From Acidobacteriaceae bacterium (lineage in GTDB: Bacteria > Acidobacteriota > Terriglobia > Terriglobales > Acidobacteriaceae), in the NCBI GenBank assembly GCA_030044455.1, contig JASHVU010000342.1, positions 1 through 7,178 of the forward strand: a stretch of DNA of 7,178 nt, written 5' to 3'. Positions 1 to 4,938 of this stretch are shown here, piece after piece; the stretch's first letter is position 1; each line of letters begins with the position of its first letter. The translations under genes were made by a program, and so were the position numbers. The notes under the pieces were generated by a model that did no database searches, was not told the DNA's origin, and worked only from the letters and a program-made list of their open reading frames with translations.

Positions 1-124
1 GGGGCTCGGCGTGGCGCTCAACGACGACGAGTTGAAGAAACACGTCAGGCGGGGAACCGAGTATTTTGCGCCCACGCCGGAATGGAACCAGGCGCAGTCG
101 TGGGACGATGCGCTGTTCAGCTAG
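1..124 (+). CDS. C-terminus of a probable mandelate racemase / enolase-superfamily dehydratase (partial)
   Basis: The frame starting at position 2 is open from the window edge to a TAG at 122-124 and gives the last 40 residues of a protein. The segment begins GLGVALNDDELKKHV and continues through YFAPTPEWNQ to a tail SWDDALFS. The order GLGV-x-LN, then a Pro-Thr-Pro-Glu-Trp block, then an Arg/Ser-Trp-Asp tail resembles the extreme C-terminus of mandelate racemase/muconate lactonizing enzymes and sugar-acid dehydratases of the enolase superfamily. Catalytic residues lie upstream of the window, so substrate and reaction cannot be assigned. The family call rests on remembered tail similarity only. 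It is transcribed towards the convergent ars operon and seems functionally unrelated to it. Confidence 0.5.
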   Translation, partial: GLGVALNDDELKKHVRRGTEYFAPTPEWNQAQSWDDALFS

Positions 125-187
125 GCAAGACAGAAAGTTAGCGATGCGGACCCTTGAGCCTGCCCTGAAAATTCCCAGGCGCAGTAG

Positions 188-232
188 AGCCGGGCTCCAG
201 CCCGGTTGTCGTGTGGGCCTCCCGGCCCGCAC
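188..232. repeat. Two tandem GC-rich palindromes (REP-like extragenic element)
   Basis: Two strong hairpins lie back to back in the gap between the first gene and arsC. Hairpin 1 (188-207) pairs AGCCGGGCT with AGCCCGGTT around a CC loop, with one G-U pair. Hairpin 2 (211-232) pairs GTGTGGGCC with GGCCCGCAC around a TCCC loop, with one G-U pair. There is no T-tract after either, so they are not obvious rho-independent terminators, although they could stall convergent transcription. An imperfect direct repeat (TGCCCTGAAAATT at 161-173, TGCCCTCAAATTT at 237-249, 11 of 13 identical) flanks the pair. Dispersed elements of this look are common in acidobacterial intergenic DNA, but membership of a genome-wide family is inferred. 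Confidence 0.5.
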
Positions 233-317
233 CAGGTGCCCTCAAATTTTCATGGCCTTGGGTGGCGAAAAGCGCCATGTGTGACTGCGGTTGACAATTA
301 AGGAACCTCAATCCGCA

Positions 318-809
318 TTACTGCCGTCCGATCTCCTCGATCCCGCGCTTGATGGCGAGTTCGTCGAGAGTTCTTAGTGGCAGCGAGAGAAACAGCCCGA
401 TTCTGCGATCGAGCACGGTGAATGCATCGCGGAATGCCCGTGCGATTTCATCCGGAGTTCCCTTCACGGCTGCGGGATCGGGAATGCCCCAATGCGCGGT
501 CATGGGCTGGCCCGGCCAATACGGGCATGTCTCCTTGGCGGCGTTGTCGCACACGGTAAAAACGAAGTCGAGCCTGGGCGCGTTCGGCGCCGAGAACTCA
601 TTCCACGATTTGCTGCGCAGCCCGGCAGTGGAGAGCCCCGCCGACTCGATCTGTTTGAGCGCTTCCGGCCTCGGCTGGCCCGTAGGATGGCTGCCGGCGC
701 TGTAAGCCGTAAACCTGCCCTTGCCTTTGTGATTCAGGATCGCCTCAGCCATGATCGAACGCGCCGAGTTGCCCGTGCACAGAAAGAGAACATTATAGTG
801 ATCGGCCAT
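318..809 (-). CDS. arsC: Arsenate reductase, LMW protein-tyrosine-phosphatase type
   Basis: This 163-residue cytoplasmic protein reduces arsenate to arsenite. The N-terminal phosphatase P-loop is C11-TGNSA-R17-S, the CX5R arsenate-binding loop with the nucleophilic Cys. The redox pair is C87 and C95 in VCDNAAKETCP, and the likely general acid is D111 in the IPDP segment. Length and the VCDNAA...CP / WGIPDP blocks match the family well. The electron donor (thioredoxin or glutaredoxin) cannot be read from the sequence. The start is the ATG at 809-807. Its strong AGGAGG (814-819) lies inside the last codons of the aquaporin gene, whose TAA (810-812) directly abuts this ATG, so translation is probably coupled. 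It is the last gene of the arsM-aquaporin-arsC transcript. The next step for its product, As(III), is exit through the aquaporin or methylation by ArsM. Confidence 0.95.
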   Translation of the reverse strand: MADHYNVLFLCTGNSARSIMAEAILNHKGKGRFTAYSAGSHPTGQPRPEALKQIESAGLSTAGLRSKSWNEFSAPNAPRLDFVFTVCDNAAKETCPYWPGQPMTAHWGIPDPAAVKGTPDEIARAFRDAFTVLDRRIGLFLSLPLRTLDELAIKRGIEEIGRQ

Positions 810-1490
810 TTAGCCTCCTGTTACCTCGGCGCTCACGAGGCGTGAATTTCGAAACAGCCAACTGCACAATAAGGTTGCTGCCAGGCCTCCGGCCATCTCG
901 GCGGCGACGAAGCCCGGCACGTCCCCGAGCCGGATTCCTGCGAAGGTGTCTGATGCAGCCCGGGCAAGCGTGACCGCGGGGTTGGCGAAGGATGTGGACG
1001 CGGTAAACCAATACGCCGCGACGATGTACGCTCCAACTGCAAACGGCACTGCCGAAGACCGGGACTCCAGGCAGGCCCAGATCACGACGATGAGCCCGAA
1101 GGTGGCGACGAACTCGCTCAGAAGCTGTGACGGACCCGAGCGAATGTGATGCGACGCGAAAAAAAGGGCGCAGCCGAACATCTTATTGGCGGCGGCGACT
1201 CCGATGAATCCGCCAGAAATCTGCGCCAGGATGTAGCCTGGCGCCTCCCGCCATCGCATCGCTTTCTTCATCGCCATGCTCAAAGTAACGACGGGATTGA
1301 AATGCGCTCCCGAGACACTTCCAAATGCCAGAATCAGCGCAACCAAAGCAGCGCCGGTCGCAAGGGTATTGGCCAGCAGTGCAATTGCCACGTTGCCGCC
1401 GGCCAATCGTTCTGCCATGATCCCCGAGCCCACAACGGCCGCCAGCAGGAAGGCGGTTCCCAACAACTCAGCCGCAGCACGCCGGACCAC
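810..1490 (-). CDS. aqpS: Arsenic-operon aquaglyceroporin (AqpS-type MIP channel)
   Basis: This is an integral membrane MIP-family channel of 226 residues with about six hydrophobic helices. The two half-helix motifs are N65-P66-V67 (in AHFNPVVTL) and N170-P171-A172 (in [13 protein letters not shown]). The first is NPV instead of NPA. The Arg that normally follows the second NPA, part of the selectivity filter, is Val173, as in ars-linked AqpS-like channels and unlike strict water channels. The neighbours suggest it passes As(OH)3 or methylated As(III) down its gradient, replacing an ArsB/Acr3 pump; that role is known for Sinorhizobium AqpS and inferred here. The longest frame opens at 1547, but I prefer GTG at 1490-1488. 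It has GGGAGG at 1498-1503, seven bases upstream, and removes 19 unconvincing residues. It then overlaps the arsM 3' end by 23 bp. Confidence 0.88.
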   Translation of the reverse strand: MVRRAAAELLGTAFLLAAVVGSGIMAERLAGGNVAIALLANTLATGAALVALILAFGSVSGAHFNPVVTLSMAMKKAMRWREAPGYILAQISGGFIGVAAANKMFGCALFFASHHIRSGPSQLLSEFVATFGLIVVIWACLESRSSAVPFAVGAYIVAAYWFTASTSFANPAVTLARAASDTFAGIRLGDVPGFVAAEMAGGLAATLLCSWLFRNSRLVSAEVTGG

Positions 1491-2319
1491 AGCACGTCCT
1501 CCCTTCGGGCTTGGTTGCGCGAATGAATCCGCTGAATATCTTCCCATTCACCTGGGGAGCGACTGCATCCACATCCACGCCGGCCTCGGTTAAAAAGCGC
1601 CGGGCATCTTCAACGTTGTACTCGCGTGTCGGCTCGATCGAAACGCCCTCGAATCCCGCTGCCTCGAGTTTTGCCATGTACTCTCCTGCATCGAGCGCCC
1701 CGGCGATGCAGCCAACCCACAACAGCATGCTCTTGCGCACCTCTTCGGGCATGCTGCCGCGCACCACCACATCAGAAACCGCAAATCGGCCGCCGGGCTT
1801 CAGCACGCGGAAGGCTTCGCGAAGCACGCGATCTTTATCGGCCGAGAGATTAATCACGCAGTTTGAAATGATGACGTCAACCGAGTTTTCGGGCAATGGG
1901 ATGTTTTCAATCTCGCCTCGCAGGAATTCCACGTTCGTGACGCCTGCCTGCCGCTGGTTTTCGCGAGCCAGTGCCAGCATTTCGTCGGTCATATCCAACC
2001 CGTAGGCTCTGCCGGTTGGCCCAACGCGCTGCGCGGAGAGCAGCACGTCCATACCACCGCCTGAGCCCAGATCGAGAACCGTCTCTCCGGGCCTGAGGTC
2101 GATGAGAGCCGTTGGGTTTCCGCATCCCAGCGAAGCCCGTACGGCCTGCTCGGGTATGAGTCCCTTTTCCTCGGGACCGTATAGATTTGTGGTGATCGGG
2201 TCACAGCAGCGAAGACCCGGATCGCAGCAGGCCTGCACGCTCCCCGTCTCAGCAACCGCGCGCGCTGCGCTTGCGTACTTTTCCTTCACCTGCTCCTGCA
2301 CATTCACTGTCGATTCCAT
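1468..2319 (-). CDS. arsM: Arsenite S-adenosylmethionine methyltransferase
   Basis: This 283-residue cytoplasmic enzyme transfers methyl groups from S-adenosylmethionine to As(III), giving methylated and partly volatile arsenicals. The SAM-binding motif I is [11 protein letters not shown] (81-91), with the acidic residue in YGLDMTDEM (D110). The three conserved As(III)-binding cysteines are visible: C66 in LGCGNP, C154 in SNCVINL and C204 in WVGCIAGAL. An N-terminal CCDPGLRCC (31-39) and a C-terminal CCGPACCG (277-283 with P and G between) add extra thiols; such tails occur in bacterial ArsM. I chose ATG 2319-2317 ([10 protein letters not shown]) rather than the longest frame, which opens at 2415. 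The extra 32 residues would be translated from the promoter/operator and lack family similarity. The Shine-Dalgarno here is weak. It is the first gene of the leftward operon, with a promoter and probable ArsR operator just upstream. Confidence 0.95.
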   Translation of the reverse strand: MESTVNVQEQVKEKYASAARAVAETGSVQACCDPGLRCCDPITTNLYGPEEKGLIPEQAVRASLGCGNPTALIDLRPGETVLDLGSGGGMDVLLSAQRVGPTGRAYGLDMTDEMLALARENQRQAGVTNVEFLRGEIENIPLPENSVDVIISNCVINLSADKDRVLREAFRVLKPGGRFAVSDVVVRGSMPEEVRKSMLLWVGCIAGALDAGEYMAKLEAAGFEGVSIEPTREYNVEDARRFLTEAGVDVDAVAPQVNGKIFSGFIRATKPEGRTCCGPACCG

Positions 2320-2348
2320 TCTCGTTTCTTTATGAATACGCTTAAACG

Positions 2349-2378
2349 AATATATTCTCCATAGAACATATCTGTCAA
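2349..2378 (-). promoter_or_regulatory. Promoter of arsM-aqpS-arsC
   Basis: On the minus strand a perfect -35 TTGACA (2378-2373) is followed after 18 bp by TATATT (2354-2349). The predicted transcript would start near 2342, giving a leader of about 23 nt before the arsM ATG. The -35 box sits inside the 25-bp element shared with the arsR region, which suits repression by ArsR. The same TTGACA-18-TAKATT layout recurs in the second leftward promoter. Confidence 0.65.
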
Positions 2379-2390
2379 GGCGCATATCAT
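2366..2390. promoter_or_regulatory. Putative ArsR operator, copy 1 (arsM promoter)
   Basis: This 25-bp element matches the one at 3067-3091 except for a single C/T difference at 2383. It contains two ATAT arms (2368-2371 and 2384-2387) separated by 12 bp, and overlaps the -35 box of the arsM promoter. Near-perfect conservation between two promoters, where the flanking sequence has diverged, marks it as a probable regulator site. ArsR is encoded beside copy 2 and is the obvious candidate. Binding itself is inferred. Confidence 0.65.
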
Positions 2391-2413
2391 GAAGATGCGA
2401 TTCGCCCCGCCTC

Positions 2414-2449
2414 AAAAAAACTCCGCGCCTCCCCAGGGAGACGCGGAGT
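2414..2449 (-). terminator. Rho-independent terminator after the Cys-rich peptide gene
   Basis: Reading leftward, ACTCCGCG pairs with CGCGGAGT (2449-2442 with 2427-2420). The inner CTCCC/GGGAG arms extend the helix through one G-U pair to 13-14 bp, and a seven-base T run (2420-2414) follows directly. It ends the unit containing the two small exported proteins before the arsM promoter at about 2378 restarts transcription. The A run precedes the stem on the plus strand, so the signal works leftward only. Confidence 0.92.
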
Positions 2450-2463
2450 CTGCCGGTTAAAGG

Positions 2464-2619
2464 TTATTTGGGTTTGCAGCAGCCGGGGCAGCAGCACGAC
2501 TGCCCTTGGCAACTGCTGCCTGAGCAGCACTTCGCGCTGGACTTCCCCGCATTTGTCGCCCCAAACGCGGAAAGAGCAAGCAGGGAAGTGGCAACGATCG
2601 TAAGGATTTTCGTTTTCAT
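2464..2619 (-). CDS. 51-residue exported Cys-rich peptide (metallothionein-like, unrecognised)
   Basis: An open frame from ATG 2619-2617 to TAA 2466-2464 encodes 51 residues. An N-terminal signal peptide is clear: MKTK, then a hydrophobic core ILTIVATSLLALSAFG, with likely cleavage after GA or TNA at about residues 21-24. The remaining tail holds eight cysteines, C31, C32, C37, C42, C43, C44, C47 and C48, in CCSGSSCQGQSCCCPGCC, and ends KPK. A good AAAGGA (2627-2632) stands seven bases upstream of the ATG, and a strong terminator follows the stop by 14 bp, so the boundaries are well supported. I do not recognise a family. The Cys density, export signal and location between arsR and arsM suggest thiol binding of As(III) or a soft metal outside the cytoplasm; this is inference. 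Whether the cysteines are free thiols or disulfides cannot be told. Confidence 0.82.
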   Translation of the reverse strand: MKTKILTIVATSLLALSAFGATNAGKSSAKCCSGSSCQGQSCCCPGCCKPK

Positions 2620-2689
2620 AGAGAATTCCTTTCAGTGTGAAGAGAATCGATATGCGCCGAAGCGCAGGGACACACCAGCACACCGAGGT

Positions 2690-3037
2690 CTAAATCCGCA
2701 GATCGTCTTTGAGTCGGAAGACCGCCGCCCGAAAGCGCAGCCCGGGAGTGAGTTCCCGCAACGCTTCCGCGCGCGGCGTCACCGCCCAATCGAAAGTCAC
2801 AGCACCCGCGACGGGCAAGGTGCCCACCTGCTCGCCGCGCTGGGTTTCAGTCTTTTCCGGAGCCTGCTCACACTGCGCGGACGAACATCCCCGGGGCCCT
2901 GCCTGGGGCGGGCAACAGCGCATATGGTGATGCATCGATGGCGTTTGCTGGGCTTCGGCGCAGGCAGCCGTCGCCAGCCACGCGGCGATCAACGCCGGCG
3001 TCAGCACTCGACCCATCCGCCCGTGAAGGAAGCGCAT
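2690..3037 (-). CDS. Exported His/Cys-rich small protein, unrecognised
   Basis: The frame encodes 115 residues from ATG 3037-3035. GTG 3040 and ATG 3016 are alternative starts; the last gives a compact signal peptide, MGRVLTPALIAAWLATAA. In every case a signal peptide is followed by likely cleavage near ACAEA-QQ. The mature N-terminus is rich in potential metal ligands: MHHHMRCCPPQ, then GCSSAQCEQ, i.e. three His and four Cys within about 20 residues. The rest (GTLPVAGAVTFDWAV to the C-terminus DDLRI) has no Cys and no motif I know. It is the first gene of a leftward unit whose promoter carries the putative ArsR operator, and the Cys-rich peptide gene follows after 70 bp. Metal or metalloid binding outside the cytoplasm is inferred. 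The predicted transcript start (about 3043) leaves almost no leader for the upstream starts, so the exact start is uncertain. Confidence 0.65.
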   Translation of the reverse strand: MRFLHGRMGRVLTPALIAAWLATAACAEAQQTPSMHHHMRCCPPQAGPRGCSSAQCEQAPEKTETQRGEQVGTLPVAGAVTFDWAVTPRAEALRELTPGLRFRAAVFRLKDDLRI

Positions 3038-3049
3038 CACCGCATCAGA

Positions 3050-3079
3050 AATCTATTCTTCTCTGGACATATCTGTCAA
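3050..3079 (-). promoter_or_regulatory. Leftward promoter of the two exported-protein genes
   Basis: On the minus strand TTGACA (3079-3074) is followed after 18 bp by TAGATT (3055-3050). Spacing and boxes match the arsM promoter, and the -10 flanks are also related (AAT-TATTCT in both on the plus strand). The -35 lies within operator copy 2. Predicted transcription starts near 3043, only a few bases before the first possible start codons of the His/Cys-rich protein. Confidence 0.6.
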
Positions 3080-3091
3080 GGCGTATATCAT
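3067..3091. promoter_or_regulatory. Putative ArsR operator, copy 2 (between arsR and the leftward unit)
   Basis: This differs from copy 1 (2366-2390) at one base (T at 3084). The ATAT arms are at 3069-3072 and 3085-3088 with a 12-bp gap. It overlaps the -35 of the leftward promoter and a possible rightward -10 (TATATC, 3084-3089) for arsR. One bound repressor could therefore control both directions, giving arsR autoregulation. No good rightward -35 is visible, so the arsR promoter is only tentative. Confidence 0.65.
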
Positions 3092-3097
3092 CGGACT

Positions 3098-3505
3098 GTG
3101 GACCGTTCCCTGAAAGGCTACGACCTGGCGCTGCTGTTTGCCGCGCTCTCTGACCGCACCCGGCTCCGGCTCCTGAACCTGATGGACGGCCGGGAGGTGT
3201 GTGTCTGCTATTTTGTCGAGATCCTGGGCCAGAGCCAGCCCAAGATTTCGCGCCACCTCGCTTACCTCAGGCGTGCGCGCATCGTTGCGGCCCGGCGTGA
3301 CGGCAAATGGATCCACTATAAAATCGCCGTGCCGCCGAACTCCGGCGCGGCAAGGATTCTTCGCGAAACCCTGCTGACATTGCGGCAAGACAGGGGCATG
3401 CAGGCCGACCTCGCTCGGCTGAACCGGGCCTGCTGCGTGCCTCAGCGCATTTATCAGCTCGAAAGCGCGCCGCTTCCGGCCCGCGTTGACGCGCTTAACA
3501 ATTGA
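3098..3505 (+). CDS. arsR: ArsR-family As(III)-responsive transcriptional repressor
   Basis: This is a 135-residue winged-helix DNA-binding protein that should release the ars operators when As(III) binds. The ArsR core is clear: ALLFAALSDRTRLRLLNLM (11-29), the metalloid site REVCVCYFVE with C35 and C37, recognition helix SQPKISRHLAYLRRA (46-60), and the wing RDGKWIHYKI (67-76). The third Cys of the classical ELCVCDLC site is replaced by V40, whereas a C112-C113 pair sits near the C-terminus. The start is GTG 3098, since no ATG exists before residue 29 and any upstream in-frame start would translate through the operator. No Shine-Dalgarno is evident, and a possible -10 lies only 8 bp upstream, so the mRNA may be leaderless. 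It is divergent from the small exported-protein genes. Confidence 0.92.
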   Translation: MDRSLKGYDLALLFAALSDRTRLRLLNLMDGREVCVCYFVEILGQSQPKISRHLAYLRRARIVAARRDGKWIHYKIAVPPNSGAARILRETLLTLRQDRGMQADLARLNRACCVPQRIYQLESAPLPARVDALNN

Positions 3506-3542
3506 GCCGGGCAAATTGAAGCAGGGACAACCGCACCGGAAC

Positions 3543-3965
3543 CTACAGCGTATCCGGCGTGCCGCCCCACGCTTCGGGATGCACGTACTTTGCTGGTTGC
3601 GTAAAGGTCCCCAGATGCCCGACGATGTCGATCGCTGTGAACTGACGCTCCCCCCATAGGGTTAGGTAACCGGCGCCTGAGTAACCCGCGCCGTGTGCTC
3701 GAGTGCAAGCGCAGTGAGTGTCGGCGTCCTCAACCCGCACCATGATCGCGTGCCCGATGCCCAGCGGCGCGTTTTCCTCTTCGGGACGCTTTTCGCGCGG
3801 AATCACCGCCCCATCGCCAACATTGAGTTGGACACGATGGTTGCCGACGGTCAGTCGCATCGTGAAACCGAAAACCTTCTACAACCATTTTGCCGCCTGT
3901 ATTGCGTCGGGCTATGCCAGCACCGGAATGACCCTGGATTTCGGAATCGACCGGCTCGACAGCAT
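3543..3965 (-). pseudogene. VOC / glyoxalase-bleomycin-resistance family gene with two in-frame TAG codons
   Basis: From ATG 3965, preceded by a good AAGGAG five bases upstream, the frame reads SIPKSRVIPVLA, TAG (3914-3912), PDAIQAAKWL, TAG (3881-3879), KVFGFTMRLTVGNHRVQLNVGDGA. It then runs open to the TAG at 3545-3543. Ignoring the two stops, the 140-codon frame follows a VOC-superfamily protein end to end: the N-terminal strand and 'AA-WL-x-VFGF' helix, the HRVQL-GDGA strand, the second-half MVRVEDADTHC and GERQFTAIDIVGHLGTFTQ. The stops stand where relatives usually have Tyr and a variable residue (often Cys or Glu). The segment GYSGAGYLTLW before GERQ also looks worn. This fits a decaying gene with two nonsense mutations and no frameshift. 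The last 105 codons could in principle start at ATG 3860, but would give half a fold. Confidence 0.75.
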
Positions 3966-4325
3966 TCTTGCTCCTTCACCGTGTGTGCAGGCGAAAGCGA
4001 TCAGCGTACCGGCCCCTACATTTTCAATGGGGAATTGTCCGTTTTGCTTGTGCGGAATTAAGGCGTTGCTTCGAGAATAATGCGCGCATCCCACTGCCTC
4101 CAACCTTCAATGGCGCATTTCTGCGAAACGCTTGTCCAAATCGGAAGGCAAATTGGGCGCCAGATCGGCTGCCAATGGTCGAGGACGGTTGACAATTCGA
4201 TGTGCTTAAAGACCTGAAGAACCAGGGCCCACGGGTGTATAGTGTCTTTGCATTTTGAATCCCAAGCGAAAATCCTGACTACGATTCTCCCCTGAGAAAA
4301 ATTCCGGCAGCCGTGAGGGGAAACT
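3966..4325. other. Intergenic region without a supported gene
   Basis: About 360 bp separate the VOC pseudogene start from the membrane-protein gene. Short open frames on both strands here have no start signals, motifs or credible composition. GC is lower than in the ars island. The only signals seen are the AAGGAG of the pseudogene at the left end, a lone TTGACA (4189-4194) without a well-spaced -10, and TATAGT at 4238-4243 with a poor -35 (CTGAAG, 4214-4219). Either of the last two might serve the rightward gene at 4326, weakly. Confidence 0.5.
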
Positions 4326-4769
4326 ATGAATAAGGTAACGAACCCATTCCTCCGGGTCCTTACTGTTTTTGCTGCAATGTTTTTTGGCTCCCACCTGCAT
4401 GCAATTGTCGGAGGCATTCAGTTGTGGGGATTGACAATGACAGTATTCGGCCTCTTCGCCCGCGGCAAGACGCCGCACTTTTCCTTCAATGCACCGTCCC
4501 TCCCCATGGCCTGGCATTGGCCTTGGCTTGGTTTCCTTTTACTGGTGCTCGTCGGCATTCAGATTTTGGCGTCTCTAGGCGCTCTTTGGCTACCGGAAAT
4601 GAGTTTTGCCGAAAAGAAATATAATGCTTCAGAAGTTGGTGCGAAGTATCGCACTACCAAGGGCGTTACCACAGCCGTTGGATGGAAAAAGAATCTGTAC
4701 GCATCCTTGCACCTATTCTTTGGCGTAGTCTGTGCTATATGGATTCTGAGCATGGCGACAGTTCATTGA
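4326..4769 (+). CDS. Small integral membrane protein, unrecognised
   Basis: The frame encodes 147 residues from ATG 4326, with GAGGGG at 4315-4320 five bases upstream, which supports this start. Hydrophobic segments lie at about 8-45 (either one signal-like helix ending near SHLHA plus a second helix, or two helices), 65-89 (GFLLLVLVGIQILASLGALWL region) and 125-143 (SLHLFFGVVCAIWILSM). A Lys/Tyr-rich hydrophilic stretch lies between 92 and 123 (AEKKYNASEVGAKYRTT onward). That makes a protein with three or four membrane spans. Third-position GC is visibly lower than in the ars genes and the 4938-7178 operon, hinting at a different origin. It stands alone on the plus strand between a pseudogene and a convergent operon. 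I see no catalytic motif and propose no function. Confidence 0.7.
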   Translation: MNKVTNPFLRVLTVFAAMFFGSHLHAIVGGIQLWGLTMTVFGLFARGKTPHFSFNAPSLPMAWHWPWLGFLLLVLVGIQILASLGALWLPEMSFAEKKYNASEVGAKYRTTKGVTTAVGWKKNLYASLHLFFGVVCAIWILSMATVH

Positions 4770-4938
4770 AGTTTCTGAAAGCCGAACAATAGAGTCGTTC
4801 GATTAATCTTGCGGCGTCTTGCGCTGCGCTTTCGATCCATACTAATTCCGAAACAGTTTTTGCCCATGGGATACAGCTTGATCCAAAAAATCCACGGGGA
4901 TGCAGCAGAGCCGCGTTAATCAACAAAAAGTACGCCAT
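4735..4938 (-). other. Possible small coupled ORF after the 396-residue gene (weak)
   Basis: An ATG at 4938-4936 overlaps the TGA of the preceding gene (4940-4938) in the same TGATG arrangement as the junction at 6128. The frame runs 67 codons (MAYFLLINAALLHPRGFFG...) and overlaps the 3' end of the convergent membrane-protein gene by 35 bp. There is no Shine-Dalgarno, no recognisable motif, and the composition is that of AT-richer intergenic DNA. It is listed because of the junction only; I would not call it a gene. Confidence 0.15.

Noticed and set aside
251..279. Inverted repeat CATGGC...GCCATG / TGGCG-AAAAG-CGCCA after arsC, considered as its terminator
   Set aside because: The stem is short (5-6 bp) and no T-tract follows on either strand.
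2320..2415. N-terminal extension of arsM to ATG 2415
   Set aside because: It would be encoded by the promoter and the repeated operator element, and has no methyltransferase similarity.
2387..2683. 98-codon minus-strand frame covering the Cys-rich peptide gene
   Set aside because: It is out of frame with the supported 51-residue peptide, has no signal peptide or Shine-Dalgarno, and runs through the terminator.
2468..3505. A long plus-strand open frame of 345 codons that includes arsR
   Set aside because: Only the part from GTG 3098 has ArsR similarity. The upstream part runs antisense through both small exported-protein genes and the operator.
3499..3542. Possible terminator between convergent arsR and the VOC pseudogene
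   Set aside because: Only a 5-bp CAATT/AATTG pairing with a long loop and no T run is visible.
285..4200. 12-bp identity around TTGACAATT at about 288 and about 4187
   Set aside because: A repeat of that length is expected by chance in a window this size, and neither copy has a well-spaced -10 box.
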